Source: Desulfobulbaceae bacterium (GTDB lineage Bacteria; Desulfobacterota; Desulfobulbia; Desulfobulbales; Desulfobulbaceae). Taken from it: a stretch of 41,348 bases of DNA. The notes under the pieces were generated by a model. The model was not told the DNA's origin. It searched no databases and worked only from the letters and a program-made list of their open reading frames with translations. Below, piece by piece: positions 8,701 through 16,435 of this stretch. Positions within the stretch are counted from its first letter, which is position 1, and each line of letters begins with the position of its first letter. The DNA is taken from positions 1-41,348 of the forward strand of contig JAAYIE010000079.1 of the NCBI GenBank assembly GCA_012744275.1, in the 5' to 3' direction. The position numbers and the translations under genes are program-made.

Positions 8701-9544
8701 CTCCGGTGGGGAAGTTGTGGGTTTCCGCAGTTAAAAGTGGATGATATTCAACCTCTTTGAGGCAGAGCGCTGAGGGCGCGCCCGGCACCTCTGGCAGCAG
8801 GGCTTGCAGTTTTCGGCCTCGAATGACGCTGGAATTATCCTTGAAGGCCACCAGGCTGCCCTTGGGGTTGGCAGCCAGGGTGCTCTTCACCAGATCAAAC
8901 AGGGTCTTGTCGCAGGGTTTACCGTCGATGACCTGCAAACCCCGAAAAAATCCATGGCGGGAATGTTCGGAGTTGGCGTTATTCAAATCCATCAACTCCA
9001 CAATAGTGGGGTTGCGGCCACAGCGTTCAACAAAATAACGGTAATACAGGTTTCGGTCCCACTCGTCCATGGAGAGCCCTGGGATATCGAGCAGGGCCTC
9101 CGGCCCCTTGCCCATGAGATCTACCTCGTAGACCTCTTCCGGCACAATACCTGTGGCAAAGGTAGTGAGCGGTTCGGGATACACGCACTCGGTCATACGA
9201 TCATGATTACTGGCAATAAAGGCGGCCATGTCTTCACCTTCCGGCACCAAATAGCGGCGGGAGCGCTCCATCCGGGTAATCGCATCCAGACCGACCGCCT
9301 GGCAGATCGAAAGCATATTGGTTGACCAAGCTGTCGCGAAGTTCAGTCGCGGCCCGATTTCCACTACCCGTTCGCCCTCAAGTAAAGGGCTGGTCCTGAT
9401 GGAATCAACCAACAGGCCATCGGCAAGAATCAGACGCAGCCGTGCCAATTCATCGTCTTGTAGTGGTCTTTGGGTTGCAATATTGAAGCAGTAACAAAGG
9501 GTCTCGGAAATCTGGCGGTACAACTGAATGACAAGTGCGTGCAT
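5726..9544 (-). CDS. purL: Phosphoribosylformylglycinamidine synthase, large single-chain type
   Basis: The enzyme converts FGAR, ATP and glutamine to FGAM in purine synthesis. At 1272 residues it is the long form that carries both the synthase core and a C-terminal class I glutaminase. Visible marks are ELMDLNNANSEHSRHGFF in the N-terminal domain, AETHNFPTGVAPFPGAETG, GGKDSLSMAA, HDRSDGGL, and in the glutaminase LGICNGCQLF (catalytic Cys) and MPHPERCF (His-Glu). The segment RLNFATAWSTNMLSICQAVGL looks closer to plant and animal PFAS than to E. coli PurL. The frame opens with a TTG at 9568, but the ATG at 9544 has TAGGTG at good spacing and I prefer it. rtcB lies 101 bases upstream on the same strand. 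Confidence 0.95.
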   Translation of the reverse strand: MHALVIQLYRQISETLCYCFNIATQRPLQDDELARLRLILADGLLVDSIRTSPLLEGERVVEIGPRLNFATAWSTNMLSICQAVGLDAITRMERSRRYLVPEGEDMAAFIASNHDRMTECVYPEPLTTFATGIVPEEVYEVDLMGKGPEALLDIPGLSMDEWDRNLYYRYFVERCGRNPTIVELMDLNNANSEHSRHGFFRGLQVIDGKPCDKTLFDLVKSTLAANPKGSLVAFKDNSSVIRGRKLQALLPEVPGAPSALCLKEVEYHPLLTAETHNFPTGVAPFPGAETGIGGRIRDVQGTGRGAFVMVGTAGYCVANLHIPGYNLPWEQDLPCPDTLAPGLNIAIEASNGASDYGNKFGEPLIQGFVRSFDVRLQNDNREGERWGFLKPIMFTGGIGQIDNNHTNKKKPLKGMRIVQVGGPAYRVGFGGGAASSMMQGENESELDFDAVQRGDAEMEQKMNRVIRACNEMGGKSLIEVIHDQGAGGPANVLKELVEEAGGRVEIRNIRVGDPTMSVLEIYVAEYQERMGLLIKPENMPAFEAICAREKVSCEDLGEVTGDLRFIVHDRNNGTTPVNIEIDQLLGNLPQKTFADETIHTTPTPLVLPDKLSVREALERVLRLVSVGSKRFLTNKVDRSVSGLVAQQQCCGPLQLTVADVAVAAQSHFALSGIATAIGEQPIKMLVDPAAGARMAVGEALTNLVWAKIDDLEQVKCSANWMWAPKLPGEGAALRRAASAMAETMINLGVAVDGGKDSLSMAARVGNELVKSPRALVVSLYAAMADIRKKLTPDLKATDSVLLFLDLASGKNRLGGSALAQCYGSIGNDSPDLEDTALLQRAFLAVQGLIADDLILSGHDRSDGGLITTLLEMAFAGNCGLHLALQGSDEALATLFSEELGLVLECSWQLLPEVKRRLAEAQLAVSVLGTSTAKKAITIQYNGNLVLDESMVLLRQWWEETSYQLELLQADPACVETERINSVDRSGPAYHLSFSPQPTAVSILSAKDKPKVVVLRDEGSNSDREACAALYSAGFTPWDVTMSDLLAGRVDLAGFRGIAAVGGFSYADVPESAKGWAATILFNEDLRAQFQAFYERPDTFTLGICNGCQLFALLGWVPWQGLEAEAQPRFVHNRSGRFESRWTTVRVQPSPAIMLQGMEGLVFGIHVDHGEGRLHFPDTLIQDRVRVERLAPLVYVDDSGLATEEYPFNPNGSAGGLAGLCSADGRHLALMPHPERCFLAWQAHWLPQEMRHLTVSPWMRMFQNAYHWCMEAK

Positions 9545-9645
9545 GGGAACACCTACAAGCAAATTCAAAGAAATGGAATACCAGGCCGTGTCAGCTGTGT
9601 GAACACATTGGGCCTGGCGATAGAGATCGTGTAGTTCAAATGGAT

Positions 9646-10824
9646 TTATCCCTTTACCACGGCCAGGGGCTGCAACTCCACCTCAATTTCAATCAAATCC
9701 CGCTGATTGGCCATTACCCGGCTGATATCTTTGTAAGCGCCCGGTGCTTCATCAAGATCCTTGCGCCCCCGGATGCTATGCAAAACATTGCGCTGCTCAA
9801 GTTTGCGCAATTCTTCTGCCAAATCAAGGCTGCGCTGCGCCTCCTTGCGGCCCATAACCCGGCCCGCGCCATGGGAGCAGGAAGAAAAGGCATCGGGATT
9901 GCCCAAGCCGCGTACAATATAACTGCTGCTGCCCTGGGAACCGGGAATAATGCATTGCTCACCATCGCCTGCACGAATTGCCCCCTTGCGGTGCACACAA
10001 ACTGTACGGCCAAAATGCTGTTCCATGGCGGCGTAGTTATGGGCAACATCAAGCGCCTGGCTAAACTCGCTGCAAGCGCTTTCATTCGCCACTACCTCCT
10101 GTATCACCCGCATCATCTCGCGACGGTTAGCCTGGGCAAACTCGACGCAGTACGTCATCTCGCGTAGATACCGCCTTCCCTCGGCAGAATCAATGAGCAA
10201 AAAATCAAGCTGCCACTTGGCCGGAACAATCCGGTTACCGCCCTTGTCCGCCATGCGTATGGCCAGTTTATTGTACTCCCCGGCCACCTGGTAGCCCAGG
10301 TTACGGCTGCCGGAATGGACCATCAACCAGATGTATCCATCACTGCCCTGCTGTATCTCGATAAAATGATTGCCGCCACCCAAGGTGCCGAGTTGGCGAC
10401 GGGCGCTGTCGAACTCTGCACGTACAACCGGTAAGTCCTCTTCAAAACTCCTGCCTGCAAACTCCGGCATCAGGTCCTGGGCCTTTGGCCGGCGATGATG
10501 CTTGAAACCCAGGGGAATACGCTGCCGGATTGTTCCCAGTATGTTTTTGAGCTGTTCCCGGCTCAGCTCATGTAAATCTGTACGCACCGCGTGCATGCCG
10601 CAGCCGATATCTACGCCAACCCCGTTGGGAATTACTGCACCTTGTGTGGCCAGTACTCCACCAATGGGCATACCGTAACCCACATGCGCATCAGCCATCA
10701 GGGCGATATGATGGAAGGCGAAGGGTAAATTGGCCAGGTTCTTTGCCTGTGCCATGGCATCATCATCAAGTTCATCTGCCCATGTCAAGATGGGAAGCTT
10801 TTCACTGGTCACAGCCTTTTTCAT
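9646..10824 (-). CDS. rtcB: RNA-splicing ligase RtcB
   Basis: RtcB joins 2',3'-cyclic-phosphate (or 3'-phosphate) and 5'-hydroxyl RNA ends using GTP and Mn2+, in RNA repair or tRNA restoration. The 392-residue protein has the expected metal ligands and nucleophile: D45/H47 in MADAHVGYG, C75 in GVDIGCGM, H153 in GGGNHFIE, H170 in VHSGSRNLG, H262 in DVAHNYA, and H318 in SCSHGAGR, the residue that becomes guanylylated. It starts at an ATG behind AAGGTG. No rtcA cyclase or rtcR activator is in the window, so the usual rtcBA control seems absent here. purL follows on the same strand after 101 bases; a functional link is not evident. Confidence 0.95.
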   Translation of the reverse strand: MKKAVTSEKLPILTWADELDDDAMAQAKNLANLPFAFHHIALMADAHVGYGMPIGGVLATQGAVIPNGVGVDIGCGMHAVRTDLHELSREQLKNILGTIRQRIPLGFKHHRRPKAQDLMPEFAGRSFEEDLPVVRAEFDSARRQLGTLGGGNHFIEIQQGSDGYIWLMVHSGSRNLGYQVAGEYNKLAIRMADKGGNRIVPAKWQLDFLLIDSAEGRRYLREMTYCVEFAQANRREMMRVIQEVVANESACSEFSQALDVAHNYAAMEQHFGRTVCVHRKGAIRAGDGEQCIIPGSQGSSSYIVRGLGNPDAFSSCSHGAGRVMGRKEAQRSLDLAEELRKLEQRNVLHSIRGRKDLDEAPGAYKDISRVMANQRDLIEIEVELQPLAVVKG

Positions 10825-10918
10825 AGCTCACCTTTGCCAATTTAGAGTAATCTGGCTATAGTGCGGCCCGATCTTCTCTGGAGAATATCTTTAATACATA
10901 CTTTGCCGATCTGAGTTC

Positions 10919-11884
10919 ATGCCTGTGGATATATCACTGCCCCACCTCTGGCAGCACCTGGGCTGGCCACTGACCCGACTGCTCATCTTTCTCAGTATCG
11001 GTCTTTTGGTGGCACTGTTCATTGAGTCCCTCAACTGGACAAAAAAAATAGCCTCAGTGGCCCAGCCGCTCACCCGTTTCGCCCATTTGCCCACCCTGGC
11101 TGCCGCCTCTTTTTCCATCTGTTTTTTTTCTGGCATGGCAGCCAACACCATGCTGGCTGAAGGATATAACGACAAGGTCATCACCCGCAGGGAACTCATC
11201 CTGGCCAACCTGTTCAACAGCCTGCCCAGCAACTTTTTGCACCTGCCTACAACCTTTTTCATCATGGCCCCGATTATCAAGGGCGCGGCAATAGTCTATC
11301 TTGGTCTGACTGTAACAGCAGCCGTGTTACGCACCCTGTTGGTCGCCATTATCGCCCGATTGCTTCTGCCGGCCAACGCCACCGTTCCATCGCAGACGTC
11401 TGCTCAAGCCAAAAATCGCACTTTCCGTGAGGCCTGGCAGAATACGGTGAAGCGATTCCACAGAAGAATCCGCAAAATTGCCAGCTACACCGTACCCATT
11501 TATATTCTCTTCTATTTTCTCAGCGAGGCTGGCTTCTTTACCAGGGCAGAACTATTCATAAGCGAGCATTTCTCCTGGCTGGGTTGGTTGTCACCCGAAG
11601 CCATCAGCATCCTCACCTTTCAGATGGCAGCTGAATTCACCGCCGGGGTGGCTGCGGCAGGAGCCCTTCTGGCAAGTGGTTCCATGGGCCAGCAGGAGGT
11701 GGTGCTGGTGCTGCTTGCCGGCAATGTACTCTCTTCACCCATCCGTGCACTCAGGCATCAGTACCCCTACTATGCCGGCATTTTCAAACCGGCGCTGGCA
11801 GCCAAACTCCTTTTCATCGGCCAGGGTTTCAGAGCGTTGAGCATTATCATGGTCATGCTCCTGTACTACTGGCTAATCAGATAA
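10919..11884 (+). CDS. Integral membrane protein with paired Gate (nucleoside-recognition-like) domains
   Basis: This 321-residue protein is strongly hydrophobic, with about eight membrane segments in two groups separated by a basic loop (about residues 160-195, NRTFREAWQNTVKRFHRRIRK). The small-residue stretch FFSGMAANTMLAEGYNDKVITRRELILANLFNSLPS and its second-half counterpart EFTAGVAAAGALLASGSMGQQEVVLVLLAGNVLSSP recall the Gate or nucleoside-recognition domain of SpmA/SpmB and FeoB-like transport proteins, here duplicated. That assignment rests on pattern memory. It would act in the inner membrane as a transporter or transport partner; no substrate can be named. The ribosome site before the ATG is weak. 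A ZIP transporter follows 94 bases later, which could hint at metal handling. Confidence 0.7.
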   Translation: MPVDISLPHLWQHLGWPLTRLLIFLSIGLLVALFIESLNWTKKIASVAQPLTRFAHLPTLAAASFSICFFSGMAANTMLAEGYNDKVITRRELILANLFNSLPSNFLHLPTTFFIMAPIIKGAAIVYLGLTVTAAVLRTLLVAIIARLLLPANATVPSQTSAQAKNRTFREAWQNTVKRFHRRIRKIASYTVPIYILFYFLSEAGFFTRAELFISEHFSWLGWLSPEAISILTFQMAAEFTAGVAAAGALLASGSMGQQEVVLVLLAGNVLSSPIRALRHQYPYYAGIFKPALAAKLLFIGQGFRALSIIMVMLLYYWLIR

Positions 11885-11978
11885 CTCCAATTTCGCACCC
11901 AAATTTTTTGCTGGTGTCGTTAGCGTTGTATTGAAATTGGAAGAGCGACTTCCTCTTTTCTGAATTGTGGTGACTTAA

Positions 11979-12794
11979 ATGGTAGATTCTTTTGTACAGC
12001 TCAACCCCGTTCTGCAGGCCTTGCTGGCCACCTGTTTTACCTGGGCTCTGACTGCGGCAGGCGCAGCCTTAGTGTTTTTACGCCAGGAAATCAAACCGAG
12101 TTTTCTGGATGCCATGCTTGGCTTTGCCGCCGGCGTGATGATTGCCGCCAGCTTCTGGTCTCTGCTCGCGCCTGGTATCAATATGGCGGAACAGCTGGGC
12201 CAGATCCCCTGGCTCACTGCAGCCCTTGGTTTTATGGCTGGTGGCATCTTTATGCGCCTGATCGACCATGTCCTGCCGCACCTGCACCCGGGTATGGCCA
12301 TGTCGCAACGCGAGGGCGTGCAGACATCCTGGCAGCGAAGTACTTTACTGGTTTTAGCCATCACCCTGCATAATATTCCCGAGGGTTTGGCAGTGGGCGT
12401 GGCCTTCGGTGCGGTGGCGGCTGATCTGCCTTCAGCTACCCTGGGTGGTGCTATTGCCCTGGCCATGGGCATTGGTTTGCAGAATTTACCTGAAGGAACT
12501 GCCGTTTCCATGCCCTTGCGGCGTGAAGGCATGAGTCGTAAAAAAAGTTTTTTCTATGGCCAGCTCTCCGGCATGGTGGAGCCCATTGCCGGGGTGATCG
12601 GCGCTTATTTTGTCATGAGTATGCAGGGCATTCTACCATTTGCGCTCTGCTTTGCAGCCGGTGCCATGATCTTTGTCGTGGTTGAGGAGCTCATTCCGGA
12701 ATCTCAACGCAATCCCAACAATATCGACCGGGTGACCATGACTACCTTGGCCGGTTTTACCGTTATGATGATTCTTGATGTTGCCTTAGGGTAA
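11979..12794 (+). CDS. ZIP-family metal transporter (GufA/ZupT type)
   Basis: The 271-residue protein is a ZIP transporter of divalent metals such as Zn2+ or Fe2+ across the inner membrane. It has about eight membrane helices, the hallmark HNIPEG motif in helix IV (ITLHNIPEGLAVGVAFG), the paired QNLPEG motif in helix V (GIGLQNLPEGTAVS) and a metal-site EELIPE in the C-terminal half. A His-rich loop lies between helices III and IV (DHVLPHLHPG). These residues form the binuclear metal centre in the family. It fits GufA-like members better by length and loop. The neighbour upstream is a multi-pass membrane protein on the same strand. Confidence 0.92.
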   Translation: MVDSFVQLNPVLQALLATCFTWALTAAGAALVFLRQEIKPSFLDAMLGFAAGVMIAASFWSLLAPGINMAEQLGQIPWLTAALGFMAGGIFMRLIDHVLPHLHPGMAMSQREGVQTSWQRSTLLVLAITLHNIPEGLAVGVAFGAVAADLPSATLGGAIALAMGIGLQNLPEGTAVSMPLRREGMSRKKSFFYGQLSGMVEPIAGVIGAYFVMSMQGILPFALCFAAGAMIFVVVEELIPESQRNPNNIDRVTMTTLAGFTVMMILDVALG

Positions 12795-12920
12795 TAATCC
12801 CATATCAAAACATCAGCCTCCGGAAGTATACCGGAGACCCAAGCGGTTGCATTTGTCATCCCGAATTATTGGCTGGGATGGAAGACCGCAGACGGGAAGA
12901 CAAGAAGCAACAAAACACAC

Positions 12921-12956
12921 AAAACAAAAAAGCCTTCCGGCGAACCGGAAGGCTTA
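12921..12956 (-). terminator. Rho-independent terminator after the outer-membrane beta-barrel gene
   Basis: AAGCCTTCCGG (12930-12940) pairs perfectly with CCGGAAGGCTT (12945-12955) around a four-base loop, and the minus strand continues into a run of six T residues. It lies about 22 bases past the stop of the beta-barrel gene. Confidence 0.9.
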
Positions 12957-12977
12957 ATGTGTCTTTGAAAAATAAGC

Positions 12978-13736
12978 TTAGAACATGAAACGGAAAGAGG
13001 TCACGATGTTGTGGTTACGGATATCGGTGTACTCGCCGTTATTGATCTGTGCATCAGAGGTACCAAGGTACTCGTATCCCAGATCGACTGCCATCTGCTC
13101 GTTGAAATTAAAGGTTACACCTGCACCACCTTTGTAGGCAAATACATCATTGGTGTGGTTAACATAATTGATGTGACCGTTCGGGGTCTCAACAATGCCT
13201 GCATCCAAGTTGTAGTTACCGTAACCAGCACCCACGGTGAAGTAGATGCCGAACATCTCGGTAATGGGCAGATCGTAGTAACCGTTTACCATGAAGGTCA
13301 GCAGGGTAACATCACCGTCCATATCATCCAAGTCTGCACCCTGATATGCGCCCTCAAGCTCAAGACGGAAATCACCAAAATCAGAGCCGAAAACTTTACC
13401 GATTGCAACCTGGCCACCATGACCAAGCTCATTGTCCATGTCACGGCTCAGATGATCCTTCTGCGAACCCCAGCCCAACTTGTAGGCACCACGTACATAC
13501 CAAGGGTTGTACACATCTTCCTGCTGCTTCAGAGCTTCAATTTCAGAAGCATGTGCAGCAAGCTGCTCATTCTGCTGCGCCTGGGAACCCTGCAGTTCAT
13601 CAATCTGCTGCTGGCACTCTTCCGGACAACCAGCAGGCATGGCAGCAGCACCCTGCTTGCCCGGGCCACCAGCAAACGCTGCACCGGCAGTCAAAACAAA
13701 GGCAGAAACAGCCATTACACTCAATACTTTTTTCAT
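12978..13736 (-). CDS. Small outer-membrane beta-barrel protein with periplasmic coiled coil
   Basis: The 252-residue precursor has a clear signal peptide (MKKVLSVMAVSAFVLTAGAAFA, cleavage after AFA), a short Gly/Ala linker with a CPEEC cysteine pair, a Gln-rich predicted coiled coil (about residues 40-73, DELQGSQAQQNEQLAAHASE), then about 175 residues of alternating beta strands ending in SFRFMF with a terminal Phe, the signal for BAM-dependent insertion. The barrel resembles OmpA-like or OmpW-like eight-stranded porins (pattern WYVRGAYKLGWG, FGIYFTVGAGYGNY, AVDLGYEYLGT). AAAGGAG precedes the ATG at ideal spacing, and promoter, leader hairpin and terminator are all clear, so it is probably abundant and transcribed alone. 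The function is not known; the coiled coil suggests a trimer or a peptidoglycan-facing spacer. Confidence 0.82.
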   Translation of the reverse strand: MKKVLSVMAVSAFVLTAGAAFAGGPGKQGAAAMPAGCPEECQQQIDELQGSQAQQNEQLAAHASEIEALKQQEDVYNPWYVRGAYKLGWGSQKDHLSRDMDNELGHGGQVAIGKVFGSDFGDFRLELEGAYQGADLDDMDGDVTLLTFMVNGYYDLPITEMFGIYFTVGAGYGNYNLDAGIVETPNGHINYVNHTNDVFAYKGGAGVTFNFNEQMAVDLGYEYLGTSDAQINNGEYTDIRNHNIVTSFRFMF

Positions 13737-13823
13737 TTCTTATCTCCTTTACATATGTTTTATCTGGGCTTTCTCGCCCACCCCCAGACACCAAGCGATG
13801 CCTAGCTCGCTCTTTGTCAAAGA

Positions 13824-13846
13824 AAAGTTGTAAAAAATACAACTTT
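13824..13846 (-). other. 5'-leader hairpin of the beta-barrel mRNA
   Basis: AAAGTTGTA (13824-13832) and TACAACTTT (13838-13846) are perfect inverted repeats with a five-base loop. They fall about 9 bases after the predicted transcription start, where a 5' hairpin could shield the mRNA from RNase E or RppH, as known for E. coli ompA. The protective role is inference. Confidence 0.6.
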
Positions 13847-13861
13847 CTCCATTTCAGTTGC

Positions 13862-13890
13862 ACTATACTGACTGTTCGACACTCTGGCAA
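13862..13890 (-). promoter_or_regulatory. Sigma-70 promoter of the beta-barrel gene
   Basis: On the minus strand TTGCCA (13890-13885) and TATAGT (13867-13862) are 17 bases apart. The start would be near 13855, giving a leader of about 118 bases. Confidence 0.75.
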
Positions 13891-14074
13891 GTCTTTTTAG
13901 AAGAAAAATTCAATTTTTTGAACACCCGCCGACCCACGATATAGCGACATAATTCGAACTTTTGTCCCTATTTTAAAAAGCCATGGCCTTTCAGCGTGTA
14001 AAATATTAAACGCAAAAAAAACCTAAACACACTACAGTATCTTCACAACCAAGACATAATACAAGCGAGGCACC

Positions 14075-15244
14075 ATGCTCCATTTGGGAATTGACGAACT
14101 TTGCCGCAATAAACCGGATTTTTTACGCGGAAAACGACTGGGCTTACTTGCCAATCAGTCTTCCACCGACCGTTTTTACACCCACAGCCGTGATCGTATC
14201 CTTCAATCTTTTCCTGGTCAGCTCGTCTGCCTGTTTTCCCCCCAGCACGGCTTCTTCAGTGAAAAACAGGACAACATGATCGAATCGGACCATGGCCTTG
14301 ATGCGGCCACCGGGTTGCCAGTATATTCTCTTTACGGCGAAACCCGCAAACCCCATGCCCACATGTTTGCCGATATCGACGTCCTCCTGGTTGATCTCAT
14401 TGATGTCGGTACCCGGGTATACACCTTTATCTGGACAGTCGTGCACTGCCTGGAAACCGCTGCAGCAACCGGGGTGCAGGTACTTATTCTTGACCGGCCC
14501 AACCCGATAGGTGGACACCTGGTGGAGGGCAATCTGCTCAGGGAAGAGTACGCATCTTTTGTTGGTCGCTGTGCCATTCCCATGCGCCACGGTATGACCC
14601 TGGGGGAACTGGCGCTGTACTGTAACCGGGAAATGCAGATTGGCGCAGAGCTGGATGTTGTGCGCATGCGTGGCTGGCAACGGAACCTCATGTTTCCTGC
14701 AACTGGCCTGCCCTGGCTCTTCCCATCGCCGAACATGCCCAGTTTCCAGACCGCGCTGGTTTACCCCGGTCAGGTTATGTTGGAAGGCACCAATATTTCT
14801 GAGGGTCGGGGAACGACCCTGCCTTTTGAGTTGTTTGGTGCGCCTTTTCTTTCACACCAGGCTGTACTCGGCACCATCAGCACCACCCCTTTGCCCGGCT
14901 GCCTGCTGCGCCCACTTTTTTTTGAGCCTACTTCAGGTAAGTGGGCTGGCCAGCCCTGCTGCGGCTTCCATCTGCACGTGACCGATGCCGAGCAGTTCCT
15001 GCCCTATCGCACCAGCCTGACCCTTGTGCAGGCTTTGCAGCAACTGTACCCTGATCAGTTCGCCTTTAAAGAGCCGCCTTATGAATATGAATTTGAGCGT
15101 CTACCCATGGATCTTATCTTGGGTGATCGCGCCATCCGCACCGGCCTTGAACAGGGCATATCCATTGTGGAACTGGAACAATCCTGGCAGCCCGAACTGG
15201 AGGAGTTTATCAATCTCAGGGGCGCTGTTTTGCTTTACGACTAG
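14075..15244 (+). CDS. namZ: DUF1343 exo-beta-N-acetylmuramidase (NamZ family)
   Basis: The 389-residue protein matches the DUF1343/NamZ family, glycosidases of family GH171 that remove terminal MurNAc from peptidoglycan fragments. Family marks are GKRLGLLANQSSTD, LFSPQHGFF, PVYSLYGETRKP, VDLIDVGTRVYTFIWT, ILDRPNPIGG and PNMPSFQTALVYPG. Unlike many relatives it begins directly with MLHLGIDELC, and a TAA stop in frame 21 bases upstream rules out a longer start, so there is no signal peptide and the enzyme should act in the cytoplasm. That would fit recycling of imported cell-wall sugars. It precedes the lipid A genes on the same strand, but with a 121-base gap it may be a separate unit. The enzymatic name rests on family knowledge. 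Confidence 0.88.
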   Translation: MLHLGIDELCRNKPDFLRGKRLGLLANQSSTDRFYTHSRDRILQSFPGQLVCLFSPQHGFFSEKQDNMIESDHGLDAATGLPVYSLYGETRKPHAHMFADIDVLLVDLIDVGTRVYTFIWTVVHCLETAAATGVQVLILDRPNPIGGHLVEGNLLREEYASFVGRCAIPMRHGMTLGELALYCNREMQIGAELDVVRMRGWQRNLMFPATGLPWLFPSPNMPSFQTALVYPGQVMLEGTNISEGRGTTLPFELFGAPFLSHQAVLGTISTTPLPGCLLRPLFFEPTSGKWAGQPCCGFHLHVTDAEQFLPYRTSLTLVQALQQLYPDQFAFKEPPYEYEFERLPMDLILGDRAIRTGLEQGISIVELEQSWQPELEEFINLRGAVLLYD

Positions 15245-15365
15245 GGGCAGGCACGGTATGTTGCAGTTCTTTTTCAGCGATTTTGATTCTAGCAGGAGCG
15301 CATCCTTATATTCATTCCATGCATACTTCCTTGAAACTGCCGACTCTTTTCCCTGAACAATTTGC

Positions 15366-16433
15366 ATGAAGGAAACACCCTTTTCCCTGCGGCAACTGGC
15401 CGACCTTGTTGGTGCCGATATCCAGGGCGACCCAAATCTGATGATAAGCGCCCTCAATGGCATTGATCTCGCCGGTCCTGGAGAAATCACCTATATTCTC
15501 GACCCAAAACAATGTATACAGGCACAGGCCTCTGCTGCCAGTGCCTGTATCGTACCGCCCGGCTGCATCGTTTCTGGCAAAACCTGCCTTGTCGCAGAGG
15601 AGACAGCAGTTGCTGTGGCCAAAATCCATACTTTCCTCCTGGCCAGACCCTTTCAGGCCGCCGGTATCCATAGTAGCGCGGTTATCGGTAAAAATTGCCA
15701 CATTCCTGAACAGGTCAGCATCGGCCCGCAGGTCAGCATCGGCAACAATGTCCATCTGGGAGAACGGGTGCAGTTGAAGGCTGGTGTTGTTCTGGAAGAT
15801 GGGGTCTCCATTGGTGACGACTCCGTGCTCCATGCCCATGCCGTTGTGGGCGCACTGTGCAGCATCGGCAAGCGGGTTATAGTCCATGCCGGGGCAGTCA
15901 TCGGCAGTGATGGCTTTGGTTTTGCCACCGACAGCCAGGGCCAGCATTACAAAAAACCCCAGGTGGGCACGGTACGTATCGACGACGATGTGGAAATTGG
16001 CGCCAATTCCTGTGTGGATCGGGCCGCATTCGGCGTTACCTGGATCAAACAGGGGGTCAAAATTGACAACCTGGTTATGGTTGGCCACAACGTGGTGATT
16101 GGTGAAGGCTCCATCCTGGTTGCGCAGGTGGGTATTGCTGGGAGCACCACCCTGGGGCATCATGTGGTGCTTGGCGCCAAGGCCGGAGTTGCCGGTCACC
16201 TGCACCTGGGTGATGGTGTCATGGCTGCGGCCACAAGCGGCATCCACGATAATCAACCCAACGGAGCTATAGTAGGAGGCACACCCGCAATCCCAGCCAA
16301 AACATGGGTCAAATCAGCCGGAGTGTTCAGTCGTCTGCCGGAAATGTTCAAGGAACTGCGGCGTCTGCGCAAGGATGTCGCCGCACTGCAAACAGCTCTA
16401 CAGGATCAATCAACGAAACAGCACAGGAAGTAA
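15366..16433 (+). CDS. lpxD: UDP-3-O-acylglucosamine N-acyltransferase LpxD
   Basis: LpxD adds the N-linked 3-hydroxyacyl chain, the third step of lipid A synthesis, taking the chain from acyl-ACP. The 355-residue protein shows an N-terminal uridine-binding domain (1-100; [19 protein letters not shown]), then a left-handed beta helix of hexapeptide repeats (about 100-320) and a short C-terminal helix. H241 in [12 protein letters not shown] corresponds to the catalytic His of E. coli LpxD. The last part is a predicted helical tail ([16 protein letters not shown]). The stop lies two bases before the fabZ start, so the two are coupled. The ribosome site before the ATG at 15366 is weak. Confidence 0.97.
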   Translation: MKETPFSLRQLADLVGADIQGDPNLMISALNGIDLAGPGEITYILDPKQCIQAQASAASACIVPPGCIVSGKTCLVAEETAVAVAKIHTFLLARPFQAAGIHSSAVIGKNCHIPEQVSIGPQVSIGNNVHLGERVQLKAGVVLEDGVSIGDDSVLHAHAVVGALCSIGKRVIVHAGAVIGSDGFGFATDSQGQHYKKPQVGTVRIDDDVEIGANSCVDRAAFGVTWIKQGVKIDNLVMVGHNVVIGEGSILVAQVGIAGSTTLGHHVVLGAKAGVAGHLHLGDGVMAAATSGIHDNQPNGAIVGGTPAIPAKTWVKSAGVFSRLPEMFKELRRLRKDVAALQTALQDQSTKQHRK

Positions 16434-16435
16434 CC

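Larger units (their letters stand above)
13737..14074. other. AT-rich divergent intergenic region
   Basis: These 338 bases separate two divergent genes. The minus-strand promoter and leader hairpin of the beta-barrel gene are listed separately. The half next to namZ is AT-rich (13900-14050) and holds a CATAAT at 14055-14060, but I could not find a matching -35 box. GCGAGG at 14064-14070 is the probable ribosome site of namZ. Confidence 0.5.

Noticed and set aside
15312-16256. A 314-residue open frame on the minus strand opposite lpxD
   Set aside because: The hexapeptide repeats of LpxD create a regular antisense frame; no family features or ribosome site are present.
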